Both the position numbers and the translations under genes were made by a program. The notes beneath the pieces are model-generated. The model saw only the letters and a program-made list of their open reading frames with translations, did no database searches and was not told where the DNA came from. 64,000 nt of DNA from Paralichthys olivaceus. Taxonomy: Eukaryota > Chordata > Actinopteri > Pleuronectiformes > Paralichthyidae. The DNA is taken from positions 15,643,580-15,707,579 of the forward strand of contig NC_091104.1 of the NCBI RefSeq assembly GCF_024713975.1. The letters run 5' to 3'. Positions 24,942 to 39,500 of this stretch are shown piece after piece. The stretch's first letter is position 1. Every line of letters starts with the position of its first letter.

Positions 24942-26328
24942 GGCTGTAAAGACAAGACGAACACCTCAGTCTGCGTGGCCAGAGGAAAAAAAGAGATGAA
25001 ACCCCGCCTCTTCCGACCAACCTCAGGGAGGAAGAGCGATGACAACACTGGAGCTAGCATGCTGCTAACACGGGCTGGACGAGCTAAACAAACTGTAACC
25101 GGACACTTATGAACCACGATAACCAAAGCAGAGGCTGTGAAAGAAGAGCTACAGCCACAGAGAGCAGTGTTGTGTGTGTGTGTGTGGTGACCCCCGGCCT
25201 CCATAACTCACTCCATCCTGGCTAACTGTTAGCTTTCTAGCTGGCCGGCCGCTTAGCCCCCGTTAGCTAGCTGCCTCGCTGGAGCACAAACTCATCGCGC
25301 TGCGGTCGAAACCAAAGATTTAAGCCCTGACAATCTGATACCTCGACACCGCGTCACTTGCAGCCAGATCAGGCCACGAGAGGAGACGCCTTCATGTCAC
25401 TGCGGTCCTGCCCCAGACCTCCACGGTGCTGCCTCTGCCTCTGCTGCTGACGGGGAACGCACACGAATCTGTGAAGACTTCCGTGTTTTCTCCAGAGTTG
25501 ACGAAAAGAGACAAATCTGAGGCGAAGTAGAAACCGATCAGAGGATGTGGACATTTTTACTGAGCGCATATGATCAGAGTGATAATTACAGACTTCGTAA
25601 TTGTACAGTTGTGTTTATTACACTCAAGTAGTTGTTTACTACATACAACAATTATTAAGTAATAATTCTTTTCTTAATTTACATTCTTATGTTCATTTTA
25701 TGTAGGAATTAATATTTAAATAGTTTTTTCAACAATTTGCTGAAACTGAGTCATAAGGAGAGTGATAGTTTGTTTTATTTCATTGTTATATATTTTTTAA
25801 AATCTATTCTGTCTTTTGTGTTTTTCCTGCAGTAACATCAGAATGACAAGTTCTCATCACCATTTTCAATTATGCTGTATTTGCGACACATCCAGAATAT
25901 ACCGACTATATACTGCTGCAATACTATGAGTTGTTGTTTTATTCGCATTGTAAACTAGAATGAATACCCAGCGAGTATATGCCCCCCCCCCCTCCAACCA
26001 ATCAGTCCACATCTATTCATATGAGATCCTTGTGACGATTGACCCTTGACCCCTGAAACGAATCAGTTGATGTTTGAGTCGACAGCTGGTCACAATTTGA
26101 AAAATGTCAAGAAGCTAAAAACATGTTTTATGAGTCCAAGGGAATGTTTGTTCCAATTTTGGAGAAATTCCCTCAAGGCCTTCTCCACAAGAGCGGGGCA
26201 GACGGGACATCCTGAAAACTATCATCACCATGGTGGCACAAAAAGTTTTTCTTTTATATACATACAACAAAATATTAAACAGAATTAAAAAATAGCATAC
26301 ACATCTCAAAATATATTAAAGAGTCCCT
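24942..26328. other. TMED8 5' region and gap to NOXRED1
   Basis: 24942-25570 is GC-rich and presumably holds the TMED8 promoter and noncoding first exon. 25600-25980 is AT-rich and featureless. A C10-12 run lies at about 25981. 26100-26230 includes 'gaaattccctcaagg', also found at 29370-29384, so it may be an old repeat piece. No gene seen. Confidence 0.5.
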
Positions 26329-26334
26329 TTTATT
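26329..26334 (-). terminator. NOXRED1 poly(A) signal
   Basis: TTTATT on the + strand about 85 nt past the NOXRED1 stop. Confidence 0.6.
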
Positions 26335-26417
26335 CAAATGTAGTCTTGCATATTACATTACAGCTTTTCAAACTATGTGTGACATGTATGACACTGACTG
26401 CTGTGAGAATATAAGGT

Positions 26418-28565
26418 TTACTTTAGAGTGTGAGTTTCTAATGTCCCTGGTGTCAGCAGCAGTGATTTGTATGATGCAGAGATGCACTGCTGCATTTGTT
26501 TATTACTTAACAGAAACCTCAGCAGTGGTGTCTTCTTGGTCTGAGCTTCAGTGAGAGAAATCCAAGGAAAAGGCCTTAAAGGAGGGAAAAAATAAAAGCA
26601 GTCATTAAAAGCTTCAGTGTGTGTGTGCACTGTCATTGTGAACTGTATATTTGTTAAGTTAAACACGAGCAGCAATCTTTAACAATACAGCATTGTACTC
26701 ACTCATCTTCGTGAAGGGAGGATGCATAAGAGGAACCCATGAAACTACTTGTGGTTAATTGCACAGTGTCCGTCCATGTCCCCTCAAAGAGTCTGTTTAT
26801 CCTGGAGAGAGCATCACTGGATCTCAGACCAGCAGAGGTGCAGAGATTCAGCAGGCTGCACAACACTGCACACACCCAGTTCACGCCCAGAGAAATCCCA
26901 CCTATAAGGAGTCACAAGCCAGTTCAACAGGTGGGAGTGAGAGGCCTCACTGCATCAAATTTCAAACATCTCATGTAACCTGACAAGTTCAAAGTTTGCA
27001 CTAAGTCAGCATGATGTTACCGCTCGTGGTGAGAGGACACGATGCCTCTATCAGTGAAGGATCTTTCAAAGCTGTGGACAGAGAGGAGCAGGAGAGCCAC
27101 ACGTCTGCAGCATCACCGCCCACAAAGTCATATTGTGGTTTAAGAATGAAGTCGTGTCCAAGAAGCTCAGCCAATCTGAAGAAGAAATTCACAGAAGGGA
27201 TGCGTTCACATATATTGTCTAAAATGAGTTGTATGTGTAAAAATGTGGCGCTACCTGGTGACGGGCACAGCAGAGATGAAGCTGTACACCAGGCAGTGTT
27301 TTGACAGATGAGAGCGGAGATGGCCACAGACTCTGGGGAGGTGAGAGGGCAGACAGCAGAGGAACAGGACGTCTGCCCACGCTGCCAGTTCACGACTGTC
27401 GAAGAAACACTCGACACCGGTCGGGACAAATTCAACTGAAACACAAAAGCAACAAAAACAGAATACATGCAGGCAGGGGCACCGCTAGAAATGTAGGGCC
27501 CTGTGACAGACACACACACAGAGGTATATAAGAACAGTATAATAATAAACAGTATATTAAGTATAACAATATAAGCTTTACTCTTTCAGTTTAAACTCTT
27601 AGTTACCCAACTGTCTGCAAAAACAGTTTCTTCTCTGACTTACTTTTTAGTTTAACATATATATTTTTATGCATATTATTAATAATCAAGTTATTTATTC
27701 TATTGTCCTTGCATTTTTATTCAATATATTCTATTACAAGCTGCTATTTTTTATAGTTTTTGTAGTTTTTTAACACACAAAGTCAATAGAGTGTCCATCC
27801 TTCCTATTTATCTATCTATTTATCTGTCTACGGTATCTGTGCTCATATTTGTCCAACCATGCACTGTATCCATTACTCTCTAAAACATTGGATTATTAGT
27901 ATTTTGTGAGTAAAGACATTTTCACTTGCAGAGAAGAAAACACAACACATTTATTAGTATTTATTAATTTATCAGACAACTTGGCCAAAGTCTTCACACT
28001 CTGGTTCATTTAGTGGGAGTTTCTCTGCATCAGACCACGTGGATGAACGTAGACTTCTTCACAGTGTTGCTTAGACTACACATTAATGTACCTGCAGATT
28101 CAGGGCTTCTGGTGGAGACCTTGATGTGCGATGGTTTGATGTCCTTCATCTCCAGGAGGGAGAGGAGCAGCTGTTTACCCAGGTGACCTGCTCCCACTAT
28201 CCCCACACAGAGGTCACCATCTCCTGCTGCTGGTGTCACGGCAGAGGCCTGCTGTGCACCGTGACCTCTGAGGACACATGGAACAGTGTCATTGATTTAC
28301 AACAGCTCCTTTAAATGAACTTTATATGAACGTTATATGAACTTTATATGAACTTTACATGCTTGTAGTTGTTTTAAAGTTATTCATGTGTGTTCCAGGT
28401 GAATCACCTCAGTGAATGGACGAGTTTACACAGGTACAGAGCGTGCGCGCACCCGCTAAATGTCAGTCCAGCCGCACGTGCACGCAGGTGTGTGACCGTC
28501 TTCTCTTCCTCGGTGGATCCAGGGTCAAAGGTCAAACTGTTCAGACCAGCAGTGACGTCCACCAT
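26418..28565 (-). CDS. noxred1: NADP-dependent oxidoreductase domain-containing protein 1
   Basis: Member of the pyrroline-5-carboxylate-reductase-like Rossmann family; substrate unknown. Exons 5'-3': 28408-28565, 28092-28267, 27255-27435, 27021-27175, 26703-26901, 26418-26574 (TAA). Total 341 residues (human about 359), all junctions in phase. The N-terminus (EEEKTVTHLRARAAGLTFSGCAHALYLCKLVHSLR) matches the family leader. The dinucleotide loop is G78-A-G80-H-L-G83 in LCVGIVGAGHLGKQLLLSLL, followed by the second strand IKVSTRSPESA. ELAAWADVLFLCCLPSHLPRV and HCLVYSFISAVPVTRLAELLGH complete the Rossmann part, then QYDFVGGDAADVW and a helical end. ATG at 28565 was chosen as the first Met in the conserved leader. 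In human SAMD15 lies between TMED8 and NOXRED1; none is seen here. Confidence 0.93.
28315..28358. repeat. Short tandem repeat (GAACTTTATAT)4
   Basis: About four copies of an 11-bp unit GAACTTTATAT with minor changes (GAACGTTATAT, GAACTTTACAT) in the first NOXRED1 intron. Confidence 0.8.
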
Positions 28566-28859
28566 CGTCCTTCTATAAAACAGCCTGTGGTCTGCACACG
28601 TGTGACATCTGATGAAAGAGAAAACTTCACATTGTAGTAAGACATGGCTTCGAGCTGTCGCCATGCCAACAGTAACAACTTCCGACTTCACTGGCTATAT
28701 ATTTCAAAATAAAGCTCACCAAAACACGGTTACCTTTTCAGAATAAAAGCAAGAGCTATGTTGCGGAACAGAGAGAAGAAATTAAAATCATTGAAAACAA
28801 ACAGAAAATCCATTCACACAGATCTTAATTTTTGTTGCAGGAAATCTCTAGAATGGTGT

Positions 28860-29300
28860 TTAGTCCCATTACATTAATGCCACTCAGAGCACATACCTCC
28901 ATGAACAGCCACCTTATGAAACCACATTTAAATTCACTAGGTCCTGATTTTTAATTGGATCTGCACCAAATTGCACACACTCATAAATATCAGTCCTCCT
29001 AAACATGTAGGATTTCTTTCATTAAGATTTATTCTTGATTTATTCTTGAAGAATTATTCTTGATTTTTTGAAGTAATTGAAAAACATTCCTGAAACCACC
29101 CCGAACACAGATCCACAACAAATCTTGAGTTCTTCTAGGTTCTTCCTTGGATGAGGCCCAACCTCTCCACAAAATATCATAGAAATATGTTTGGTAGTAT
29201 AATCCTGCCTGAAAACTAACAATCACAGACAAGAACATAATCACTTTGGTGGGGAGAAATACTAGAATTACCACCTTGCGGTATGCCTCCACCAATCAGT
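28860..29300. repeat. Copy of dispersed fish repeat (family A), upstream of NOXRED1
   Basis: Longest copy seen. It starts 'ccactcagagcacatacctcc', contains the 27-nt match at 28914-28940, then 'ggatctgcaccaaattgcac' and 'atatcagtcctcctaaac' (the complement of GGACTGATAT), and ends 'gtatgcctccacca'. Lies in the NOXRED1-ATG2B gap; the rest of that gap (29300-29500) shows no gene. Confidence 0.75.
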
Positions 29301-29494
29301 GCAGTTTCTGTCTACATACATTTTCTCCAGACTTCTTGTGAGTCCAACATAAAGTTTATAGCAAATATGAAGAAATTCCCTCAAGGTGTTCTTGATGTAT
29401 GATACTCACAAGAATGGAACGTGTGTACAGTCGAAAACATAATGCCTCTGGTCACAGAGGCCTAAAAACAAGGCGCAATAACCACACTGCAGTG

Positions 29495-30542
29495 TGGCGA
29501 CTTGAACTGTTTTTTAATTCCCTTTCATGCTTTTAATACAAATTCAAGAATCAACTGTACACATATGTACAGGAAATATTATTTCCACATAAACACAAAA
29601 ATTAGCAAATCAAATATCTGCAACACAACTTTTTCACGTCAAATACTCATATTCAAAATTACACTGGAAGAAAAGATTTTGAGCAGGATATTAGGACTTT
29701 GCTTGAAGATCTTAACTCAACCTCACTCCTTTTACAAGGTTGTATCTACAATTTGAATATGTGAGCAGCAAACAGAAAAAAATATTTGAAACTGTTACTA
29801 AATGTTGAAAGCAGCTTTCAGGATTTTGTGAAAATTACATGTTGATCACAGCTCAAAATAAAATTGTGAAACTTCATAACGAATTTGGTAAATCCTCCCG
29901 TATACCATTCATTTGGGCTAGTGAACCTTCAAGTCACTTAAAAGTGCTGCATACAGAACACATTCAGTCTTGATATTTGTCCTCTTGTATTTGCATGAAA
30001 TGTTACACATCAGGACTATTTACAGTAAATAACAAGGCCCACATACAGTATGTGTTATATAAATTAAGAGTCATTACACCTACAATATTAGTGTTTGTCG
30101 TCACCGAGTGAGCGAACGTAACCACACACAGAACTTGTAAACAAAGCTGTTGGAGAATGCAGCCAATGTTTGCGCTTCATGAGACAACAGCGTATCGTGA
30201 TTTCATATCTAAAATGCCCTTGTCTAATCTACAACAGATCAAAATCCACATAGAGATGATGTGGCTCACAAATGAATCATTCTTCATACATCCCTTTGAC
30301 TGAACACACATTTAAACGATGCTGACAACCATGAAGGCACTGTGAGGGAACTGGTAAGCTGACACAAGCTCAAAATGCCACGAGATGAACAGTGTGTTTA
30401 TTTACACCAGTGCTGTGATGAGCCTCTGCGATGTTCCAAAAAAAAAAAAAAAAAAAAACCTATCTGAGCAAGGTCTCCAACACGTTTATCAGCTCTCGCT
30501 TGTGCACAGTCATGGTTTTCAGGTGCGATACGGCAACGAGAA
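29495..30542 (-). other. Probable ATG2B 3' UTR
   Basis: About 1 kb of AT-rich sequence past the ATG2B stop without splice sites or coding potential. A TTTAAT (ATTAAA on the minus strand) near 29512 may be the poly(A) signal. A 20-nt poly(A) run lies at about 30438-30457. Confidence 0.4.
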
Positions 30543-33500
30543 TCACTCCTCGCCCTGCCTCCACTTCTGCGATTCCTCCTGGCGAGCGTCAGGGTGAATC
30601 TGGTTCCTCATCCCACCCAAAACGTTGGAGGTGGCCTCGGTGGCCATAATGAGAGGCTTGACTACAGCTGGCGGCAGCTGTCGGAGAACTCCACCCACCG
30701 CCCCCGTCATCCCGCGCTGCTCGTGCTCCCGGGTGGCCGTGTCGTAGATGGTCAGTGCAGTGTCTGTGATCCCCTGTAGATGGAAACACCAGAGAAGTAA
30801 TACATATTGAAAAAAAAGAAAGTGTAAATAAAGATGGACAACGCGGTCTTGCTGATACACTCACTCAACCAATAGTGAATCGGTCTCAGCTGTCAATCAT
30901 GACATTTCACCCTGTTTTTATAGCATTGAATAATTAAATTAAAACCAAATGCACCAGAAAAATGTGAAACTTGAACATCAGTGTGATAAGAACTACCTAA
31001 AATGACAGAAACCATCTTTGAGAAAAATTAATTTAACATATATTTAGACTTTTAAGTTTGGGCCATATGCCATCCACTAACATGGAGGAGGCAGGATTTA
31101 TGGCTTACACTGCAGGCAACCACCAGGTAGCGCCAAAGACACTTTTTTTTTTTTTCCTTTTTGGGGAGCTGTCACATGTACACATGAACAACAGAGTTTC
31201 TTTTCGTTAGTGTCACTTTAGTGGGAATATTCATTCCAGGTTCATTTACCTCTTTTACCACCGTGTAGGCTTTGGCTACACCTTCTCTCAGGTCCACAGG
31301 CTGATGGGCCAGTCCGTAATGAGAGAACCGTTTTATCCTCTTTGAGTCTCTCTCATCAGGCACTGGAGAAACCATGTCGTAGGCCGTCTCTGCTGCTGCC
31401 TGAAAATTAGACAAACTATGCATTTCTTTGTTCCTCAATGGAGACAATTCTTATGAACCAGTGTTTTCCTTTAATTACTATTAAAAATCTCCCACACTTT
31501 CACAATCAATCGAAAGTATTTTTACACATCTTGTAACAACATAAAATATCTCTAAATGTAGTGTTTTGCACTGTCCAGTGTTTCTACAGATTTCAAAGTA
31601 AAATGCAAAACTACTACCCCATATTTAAAGATAAGGTGAAGAAGCTGAAAATTACCCTCAAAATCCCACATCTCTCAAAATACAGACAATCAGTGTCCAT
31701 AGTCTTTCCCACTGTATGAGATAAATTCTGACCATTCTGTTAAGTTATCAGTTCCACGTTGGTCTTGTAGTTTTATTACAGCGTGTTAATGTCTGTATGG
31801 TTGAGAAAGAACTACAATAGAGACATTATAACTGATCCACGCTGCAAAATCATTTCTCTAAAAGAAAAGAAAAACTTATTTAAAAGAGTGATGGGAGAAA
31901 CTTTAAATGAACATAATTAAGAATATTTAAGATCTAAAATGTAATATTTTAAAATATTAAATACTCTTCAAGGCAAGTAATTCAGATTAGTGGAAACACT
32001 GTTCATTGTGGAGCTGTGCATATTGATTCACTCAGCCTATCCTCTCTCAAACACATCGACAAAAGAGCCATCTGTCATAGTCACAACACTGATAGTTACC
32101 ATGACAGAATCTGTGGGAAACACTGTGAATACAGACTTTTTTCTGACAGCGGAGAGGCTTGTTTACCTGAATAGTCCGCACCATCCTGTTGGTGAGCTCC
32201 AGAGCAGCCATAGCAGTGGAGGTTCCAAAGGAGGCTGTGCCGCGCTGAAACCCGCGGACTATCCGGCCGTCTTTCCTGTACTGCTCGATCGGGAGCCAGA
32301 CCAAGTCCCTGAATCCTTGAACTGAACAAAACATTCATTTCAAGAACAGGGAAACACCTGAGAGACACACCTTGATAGTAAACTCATAAACTATACAAGA
32401 TATTCACAGCAGCTTTAAAGAGGAACTGAACTAGTACTGAGTATGGCAAAAAAGGAAATTGAATTTTATGTTAAGTGTGGGACATTTTCCTGGTGCATTG
32501 TCACATGGGCTCACTCTGGCATATTCAGGATATTTTCGACGGGGCTGGAAGGAAGAGTTCCGGAAAATGTCTCAAGCAACTGGCTTTCAAGAAAGCGGGC
32601 AGAGTTCAGTGCCAGTCTGAAAGCTGCTTAATACTGGTGTCACTTTTTGCTTTATACCTAGCCATGTAAATTCATATATAAAATAAGTCTGAAAACATAA
32701 AAAGGCTTATAACCAGATTAAAATCACGTTCTGTACTCACCCAACTGTACCAGTGAGTGAATTGGTCCGACACCACCCAGCAGACCTGGAAGCTGATTCT
32801 TCTTTATGTCATTCAGCCACTCGTTTATTGCATAGGAAAACAGCTTATCCACACCTAACAGTCTGAAAGACAGAGGAATATATATATTGATATATCACAT
32901 ATTATAGACATCTGGAATTAACAACCAGTCTCATCTGATATATTACTGTGATACACATACCCTTGTCTGTAGCACAACTGTCTCAGTTTCAGCTCTGAAC
33001 AGTTCAGTTGTGTCAACCCGATAATGATTCCAGCAAATGTTCCCTGAAACACAGAAGTTATCAAGTTATTCATAAACCACTAATAACCTAATGTGGAGTT
33101 AATGCAAAGTGCTCTGAGACATTGTACCTGTTCCATTGAAACATGTTTCCCATGGTAATCCAAGCGAATTGGAACCTCAGACGTAAATCGGAACTCCCTT
33201 TTAGGAAAAGAAGATTTTACCAAATATAAAAAAGCAATTTAGTCACTATTCACAAATAATTTCATCATTTGTTTCCTTCAAACACTGACCGAAAGAAGAT
33301 TGGCTGGTCTTTGAAAGAAAGAGTGTCACTGTCACTGGCCTCTTCCCTCCCAGATGTAGAAAACCCATTGTGGCTCAAACGTCTCTGTGCAGGCACTGAA
33401 ATGATCGGTGCCGGGTCCTGGCTGCTGCCAGCGAGCTTGGAGAAGCTGCAGGAGATCTCAGGGGCAGCGGCTTTCTTTGTGGAAACACAGAACGCTGCGA

Positions 33501-36500
33501 AAAAAGACATCACAAGCAGCTTTTAGTTGAAAGTAAGGTTTACAACAGGTATGCGTGTGTGTGGATGAGCCCTTTTACCTTCTTGAGCAGGTGGTGAGAA
33601 AAACTCAACTTCAGTAGCAAGACTTGTAAAGAAGTCCTTCAAGAAGAACAGTGCGTCCTTCAAACAAAAAACAGGAGTGTCACATAAAGATGCTACTGAA
33701 GATGCTGTGTGCAGGAAAAATGATCCGTATCTGAGTCTTGTACCTGATCAATATTGAGACGAAGAGGCATCAGGGAAACACGCAGACAGCACTCCTGAGG
33801 AGCCTGCCCCGACTCCGGACACATGTGCAGTGCTTTAACTGTCAACTAAGAGGAAATGCACACAAGACATTACATCGGGTCAACACCTGACTGGGTTAAT
33901 GTGAACATGTTACTCACCATGTTAGAATGGGCCTTGCGGGGCATTTCTTTGCTTGAGTACAAGTAGAGGAACTTATTCATCTGTGAAGTTGCAAGTCGGT
34001 CTCGAATCTCCAAGTCCTGCACGACAAACACCTGCCGAGAGACTGGCTGATCCGCTGCCGACCCAGAAGCCACCTGGGCCTGTGGGTACACCTCATGTTG
34101 AAATCTCACCTGAGGTAAAAGAAAGGGTGGTAAACGACAAAGAAATGACACAAGGCATTTATATGATCCATAAAGTTTATCACAATAACTTTACCTTGCT
34201 GAGCTGGATCTCCATCAGGACATCATGGTTCCTCCCTTTTCCACCTCCTGCCCGTCCTGAAGCACTGGCCTGTCTGACTGGAGTTTGAGAGGGGGAGCAA
34301 TGAGGTGTAGACCTGCAAGGCAGAGAGAAGGATACAAAATGAAAAAGTCAATTTCCCTTTGATCACATTCAAACATTTTCTGCACTATTAAATAGCTTAC
34401 CCGCGGCTTCTAGCAGGAGACGCTGAGAAAGTCAGACTCCCAAAGTCTTTCCCACCATAAAGGTGCCAGATAACAGAGATCTCCTTGATGAGGTAACGCA
34501 CCTCTGGGATGGGAAAGTTCACAGCTCCGCGACTGGAATCGTTCCCATACAGAGGCTGACTGAAGTGATCCTGTTTAATTTCCACTGGGTTTGAAGTAAG
34601 CCGCTTTACCACTGGCTCCTGATCACGATCCTGAAACACATTTCTCACAGTCAGACAACATAAACCTCACGAAAACTGTGTCATAACCATGTGAGATAGT
34701 ATATCCAAACCTCTCCTCTGGAACCAGGTGTTTCCAGGATACAAAAGTCATCCGTCTCTTGGGTCAGGTTCGGGACAGGAGTGATGAGAGGAGAGTGAAG
34801 CATGGGGTAAGTGGGGCTGGGATTCTGATTAAAATTCCCACTCTCATCTGGGAACAGGAACAAGTCTGAGTGAGGCGGGTCGTGGTCATGATTTCTCTCC
34901 TCGTGTGCACCTGCAGATGTGTGAAACGTTATAAAATCTCATAGACACAGTGATTTACAATTCTAACGCTTACTGAGCGAAGTCCTCACCGTTCTGCTGT
35001 ATCCCAGGTGTATGCTGCCCATCTGTCTCCTCCATCGCCTCACTCATCAGATCCTGCAACATCTGCTGCTCGGTCTCAGCAAGCAGAGGGGTCTGAGATG
35101 TGGGCCGGCTGGGAAACTCCGCCTATTCGAACATATGCTCAGACTTAGCAAGCGACTGGTAGGGATTTGAAATTGTCATAATTGGTGTCACTGCTGAGCT
35201 GACCTTGGATCTTTGAGTACTGCTGCTATGCTTTGCCTCTGGTTCTGCAGGCGGCAGCAAGTCTCCATAGCTGGCGACGTACTGGATGAGGTTCATGAGG
35301 GCGGCGCAGGAATCTGAACAGGTTCTGATGTGAATGACGTCACTGGAGCAGCGCAGCTCAAATCTCGGCTCCACCTGTCACCCAACAGACGATGAAAATG
35401 TAGAAATGACCGATTCTGGTTCATGAGAGAAGACATTTAAAATGTACATGGCCATTTAGAGACAGACAACTCTTACCAATTTTCCATCCGCTCCAGGTTT
35501 GACAGCTGTAATCCTCAGCTCCAGTGTTCCCATGTCGACCACTTGGACGTAGTCTGTGACAAAATCCAACAGGAAACATTGAACAAAGCTGCATTTTAAA
35601 CACTTCATGTAGTTTATTTCAAATCATTACTGAAGACAACTTACCACGTGCTAGATTAACAGAGACTGCATTGCTCTTGTCTGAGAGGAACAGAGCAGCT
35701 TCGTCCAGAATGATCCTGCAAATAACAGGTTGCGTTTAGCAAATCTCTCTGTAACTCAGCTTCGTTTACGTCTCTCAACTTTGTACCAGTGACAAATACA
35801 GGAGACTAATACCTGAGTGTTGAAGAGGAGTGGTCTAAAGAGAGGCTGCTGGAGATGCTGAAAGTCTCGACAATCAGCAGGGACCTGAGCGGCAGGTAAA
35901 GGGGTCTGTAAAGAGAAGGACAAATCCCACATGAGAATGAATGCAGTGATAAGTTATGACTGTGAAATAAATTACAGTTTTGAGGCGGTTCTTTACCTGT
36001 AATCTAAAGAGCAGCTCCATAGATGTAGATGTAGGGTGGTGACAGACGTTGGAGGAGCGTAACCCAACACAGGCTCATCAGAAATATTCAAGAAGTCAAC
36101 AATCTGTTGGAAACAAAGTGGCAATAAGATCACAAGTGTCTGATTTTCCATTTTATTATTTTCTGAATATTTCATGTGAATGTGAAAGAATAAAAGAGGT
36201 GAGTAAGAGTTTTTTCTTACCTGGTCGTACCAGCCCAGACTGAGAGGGACAACTCTGTGCTGAAGTGTTGCTCCTCTCACTCCGACAGCAACCAGAAACT
36301 CCTGCATGAACACACACACACAGCAGCAACACATTCAAAGAGAGCTGGCTGATGGACGTTTAACACCGGTTCTGCCTAAATTGTGATACGGATGGACTGA
36401 ATGTGCTGTTTTGTGAATTAATCAATAATCAATGCATAACTTTTTCTGGTGGTTCCCAGCACAAAATGTTACTATGGCAGTTCAGGTTTAGGCTCCAGAG

Positions 36501-39500
36501 TGGAGCCAGAAAAATCAATAATTCTGACTATAGCGCCATCTACAGGGAAAATGTCGCTATGACAGTCTGAGGTTGAGCGAACGCAGTAAATATCAGGACA
36601 GTCTTTAGTCATTGGATCTCTCACATGCTGTTTAAAAAGACCAAATAGATGAAAAATTATGTTACACAAATTTCTACTTTATTTTTATCAATAATTTCCA
36701 ATCTTTGCTTCGTCTTCGCCTCTTCTGAAATACTGGGCCATTTTATATCTCCCAGTCTCAAACAATAAGTCGAATGTAGTCCTCTTATGCTGGGATTACT
36801 TCATATTCAAAAGTGATTAAGTAAAAAGGTTGAAAAGGGTAAGAATGGTGTCCTCATAACAAAAACACAGTGAGTGATTTGAGTGCTCTACCTTGACATT
36901 GCGTTCTGCACTCTGTGAAGAGATTTTGACAGCGACAGACACCATGCTGCGGGCCTCCAGACCAATACTCTCTGAGGGTGTTGAGGACCTCTCAGGAGAG
37001 GTCTCTGATTGGTAGATAGTTGGCTCTAACCAATGGGGATGTGTCCTGCACGGCAACTTGATGTCTGAGACAACGGCTCCGCCATCCATGAGTCCTGGGA
37101 ATGACGAAACAGCAGAGATGAAGCCAGACTATAGTAGTTTTTTGTGTATTTTAAAAAAACATTATCAATATCTTCACCATTACATAAGAGAAGGCGAGCA
37201 TAGTTTACCTTGGTGATACATGCAAATGCTACTGGTGTGGAAGCAAATATAGTGTTGGTCTTTATATCCCTCATACTGCGTGACACTGAACAGCACAGCG
37301 TTCTTCACCTCCAGCCAGAACTCGCCATGTTTGTTTTTCAGAACAGTTTTATTTTCTCTCTGGAAAAACAAGATAATAACTCACGGACTGTTGAACAAGC
37401 TGTTAACATTGACTCTGTGGTAACAGTGAGATATTCAAAATGAATGTGATCTTACCTTAGCATTAGTTTGTAGAGACACCAAGCCATGATTGACACTGAG
37501 GATGACAGAAAACAAACTCTGCGACGTCTTGCTCTGAGCTTTGGGCTTTTTCTTCTTACGAAACCTGAGGCCCACGTCAGAGGCAGGAGAGTAATAGTGC
37601 ATGTTCTCTTCCTCTGAGCCGCTGGTGTCCTCTAAAAGCACAACACAGAGAATCTCTATCAACTTTTACTGCAGTATAAAACGTCTGTAAAATCATGTGA
37701 AATGTTCTTGCTGACTCACCCTCAGGTCCAGTAGAGCGGAACTGGCTGAAGCTGTCCTTGGAGTAAGTGTTGATCAATTGACTGGCGACAGAGAGGCCAA
37801 CTCCATATGGCATGCTCTCAACAGTCTCCACTGGAGATGGAGCAGTGGGCTCCCAGAGAAGCAGGTCATTATTTATCCTACAATATCATAAACATTCATT
37901 TTAGACATGAAGGAAGATTGTCTCATTAGAAGTGTCTTACAGAGGAACTCAAATCCCTGGATGAAACTTTGGCTTCTAAACTTTTTAACTGATTATTAAT
38001 TTTCAGCAAATATAAAATTATAGGTGTTTAAATGTAGGTTTAAATGTCAGATCCTTTACGAGCCTCCAGTTTATCTCACATTACACATGACAAACCTTAT
38101 ATTTAAATTTGTTCAGCTTTGCTTTAATTGCCATCCTGTTATTTAATGTCCTTTTATAAATTCCCTACCTGTTGTGTAGTTTTTCATAAAACGTCTTGCT
38201 GGGCAGCACCAACTGCACATTAGGGAGACACAACTCAAGGATGAAGCGAGAGTTGTTCGTGGTTTTTTCCTGAAACTCTGTCATCTCACCAACATCACCC
38301 GGAATGACCATCTGGAATTTAAAATATAAAATACAACTTTTAAACCTGAGCTGATCACAACCTGCTCTGTCAACAGGTCAGGTATGCAGAGCAGTGCTCG
38401 TGTTTCTTCTTTGCATAATGATGCATTGGTCACAAATATTTAAATACATCAACTAGAGGCTAACCTTAATCCAGAAAGCAAAATGGATCAATGGATCAAA
38501 AAAAAAATACTGAACAAACAATTCTACAATTTGGCAAATTTTAAAATTAATGTTTTTAAATGTGCAGAAATATGTTTCTGCTGGGAATCAAAAAGACTTT
38601 TCTTAATATCAAATGTATCTGTGCACTGATAACATGTAATTTTATGTTTTGCCCTCTATCCAAATCGGGTTGGTTTTGCATATAAATCAGGAATCATTTC
38701 TAGGCCAATACATTAAGCAGGTGTTTTATGCTCCACTGCATTCATTTGCATTTAAGCATAAAGAAATGTGATGACGCATACAGAGCAGTCTGTGATGAAT
38801 GTGGCCTTTTAGGCCTGACCCACCTCCTCATTCTCATACATGACCCTACGTGAAGAAAATGGTGATGGCTCTGGTTTCCCAAAGTCACACACATCCTTCA
38901 GTGAATGAGCAGCCCCTTCCTCCTCTTCCTCCTCAAGAGAATGATCCTCAGCCCCCTCGTCATCCTCAGTTGTCACACGCTCAAGGATTGAGTGGACCGC
39001 CGTAGGGTTCATCTTCAGCACAACCCTGCTCAGAGAAAGTAAACACTAATGAAGATTGCCCTAAATGGACAGATCCGTTTGAGAATGGTTTGGAGGGTGA
39101 CGCACCTCGGCCAGTCAAACTTAACGCTTTCGGATGATGTCATGTTTCCGTCCATGGTGTGGGACACCCTGAGGAATCGGGCGGCTGGTTGATCTGGCTC
39201 CTCCTGGAACTTCCCTTTTGAAATAAAGAAAAAACACAGAAATTTAGAGAGCAGTTGCTTAGAAAAAATCTTTAAAGCGCAGTTTGGAAACGTATTCCTC
39301 AGTTGGTCAACTTACCTACAAGTTCTCTAAAAGTGAGCTCCATCTTTGTTTGGTCAGGACAGCTGCCACCCATGAACTCTGTTTTAACTTCCAGGTCTTC
39401 AAACTCCAGGTAAAGTACTTCCTTCTGCAGGGACTTCTTGAACCAGGGGCCCCTCTCCTGATCTGAGCGCAGGTCGGGGATGGGAAATCGGACTGCAAGG

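Noticed and set aside
25369-25569. 66-residue Arg/Gln-rich open frame upstream of TMED8
   Set aside because: Lies in the GC-rich promoter/5' UTR zone, has no family match and no phase-compatible splice to the TMED8 ATG exon.
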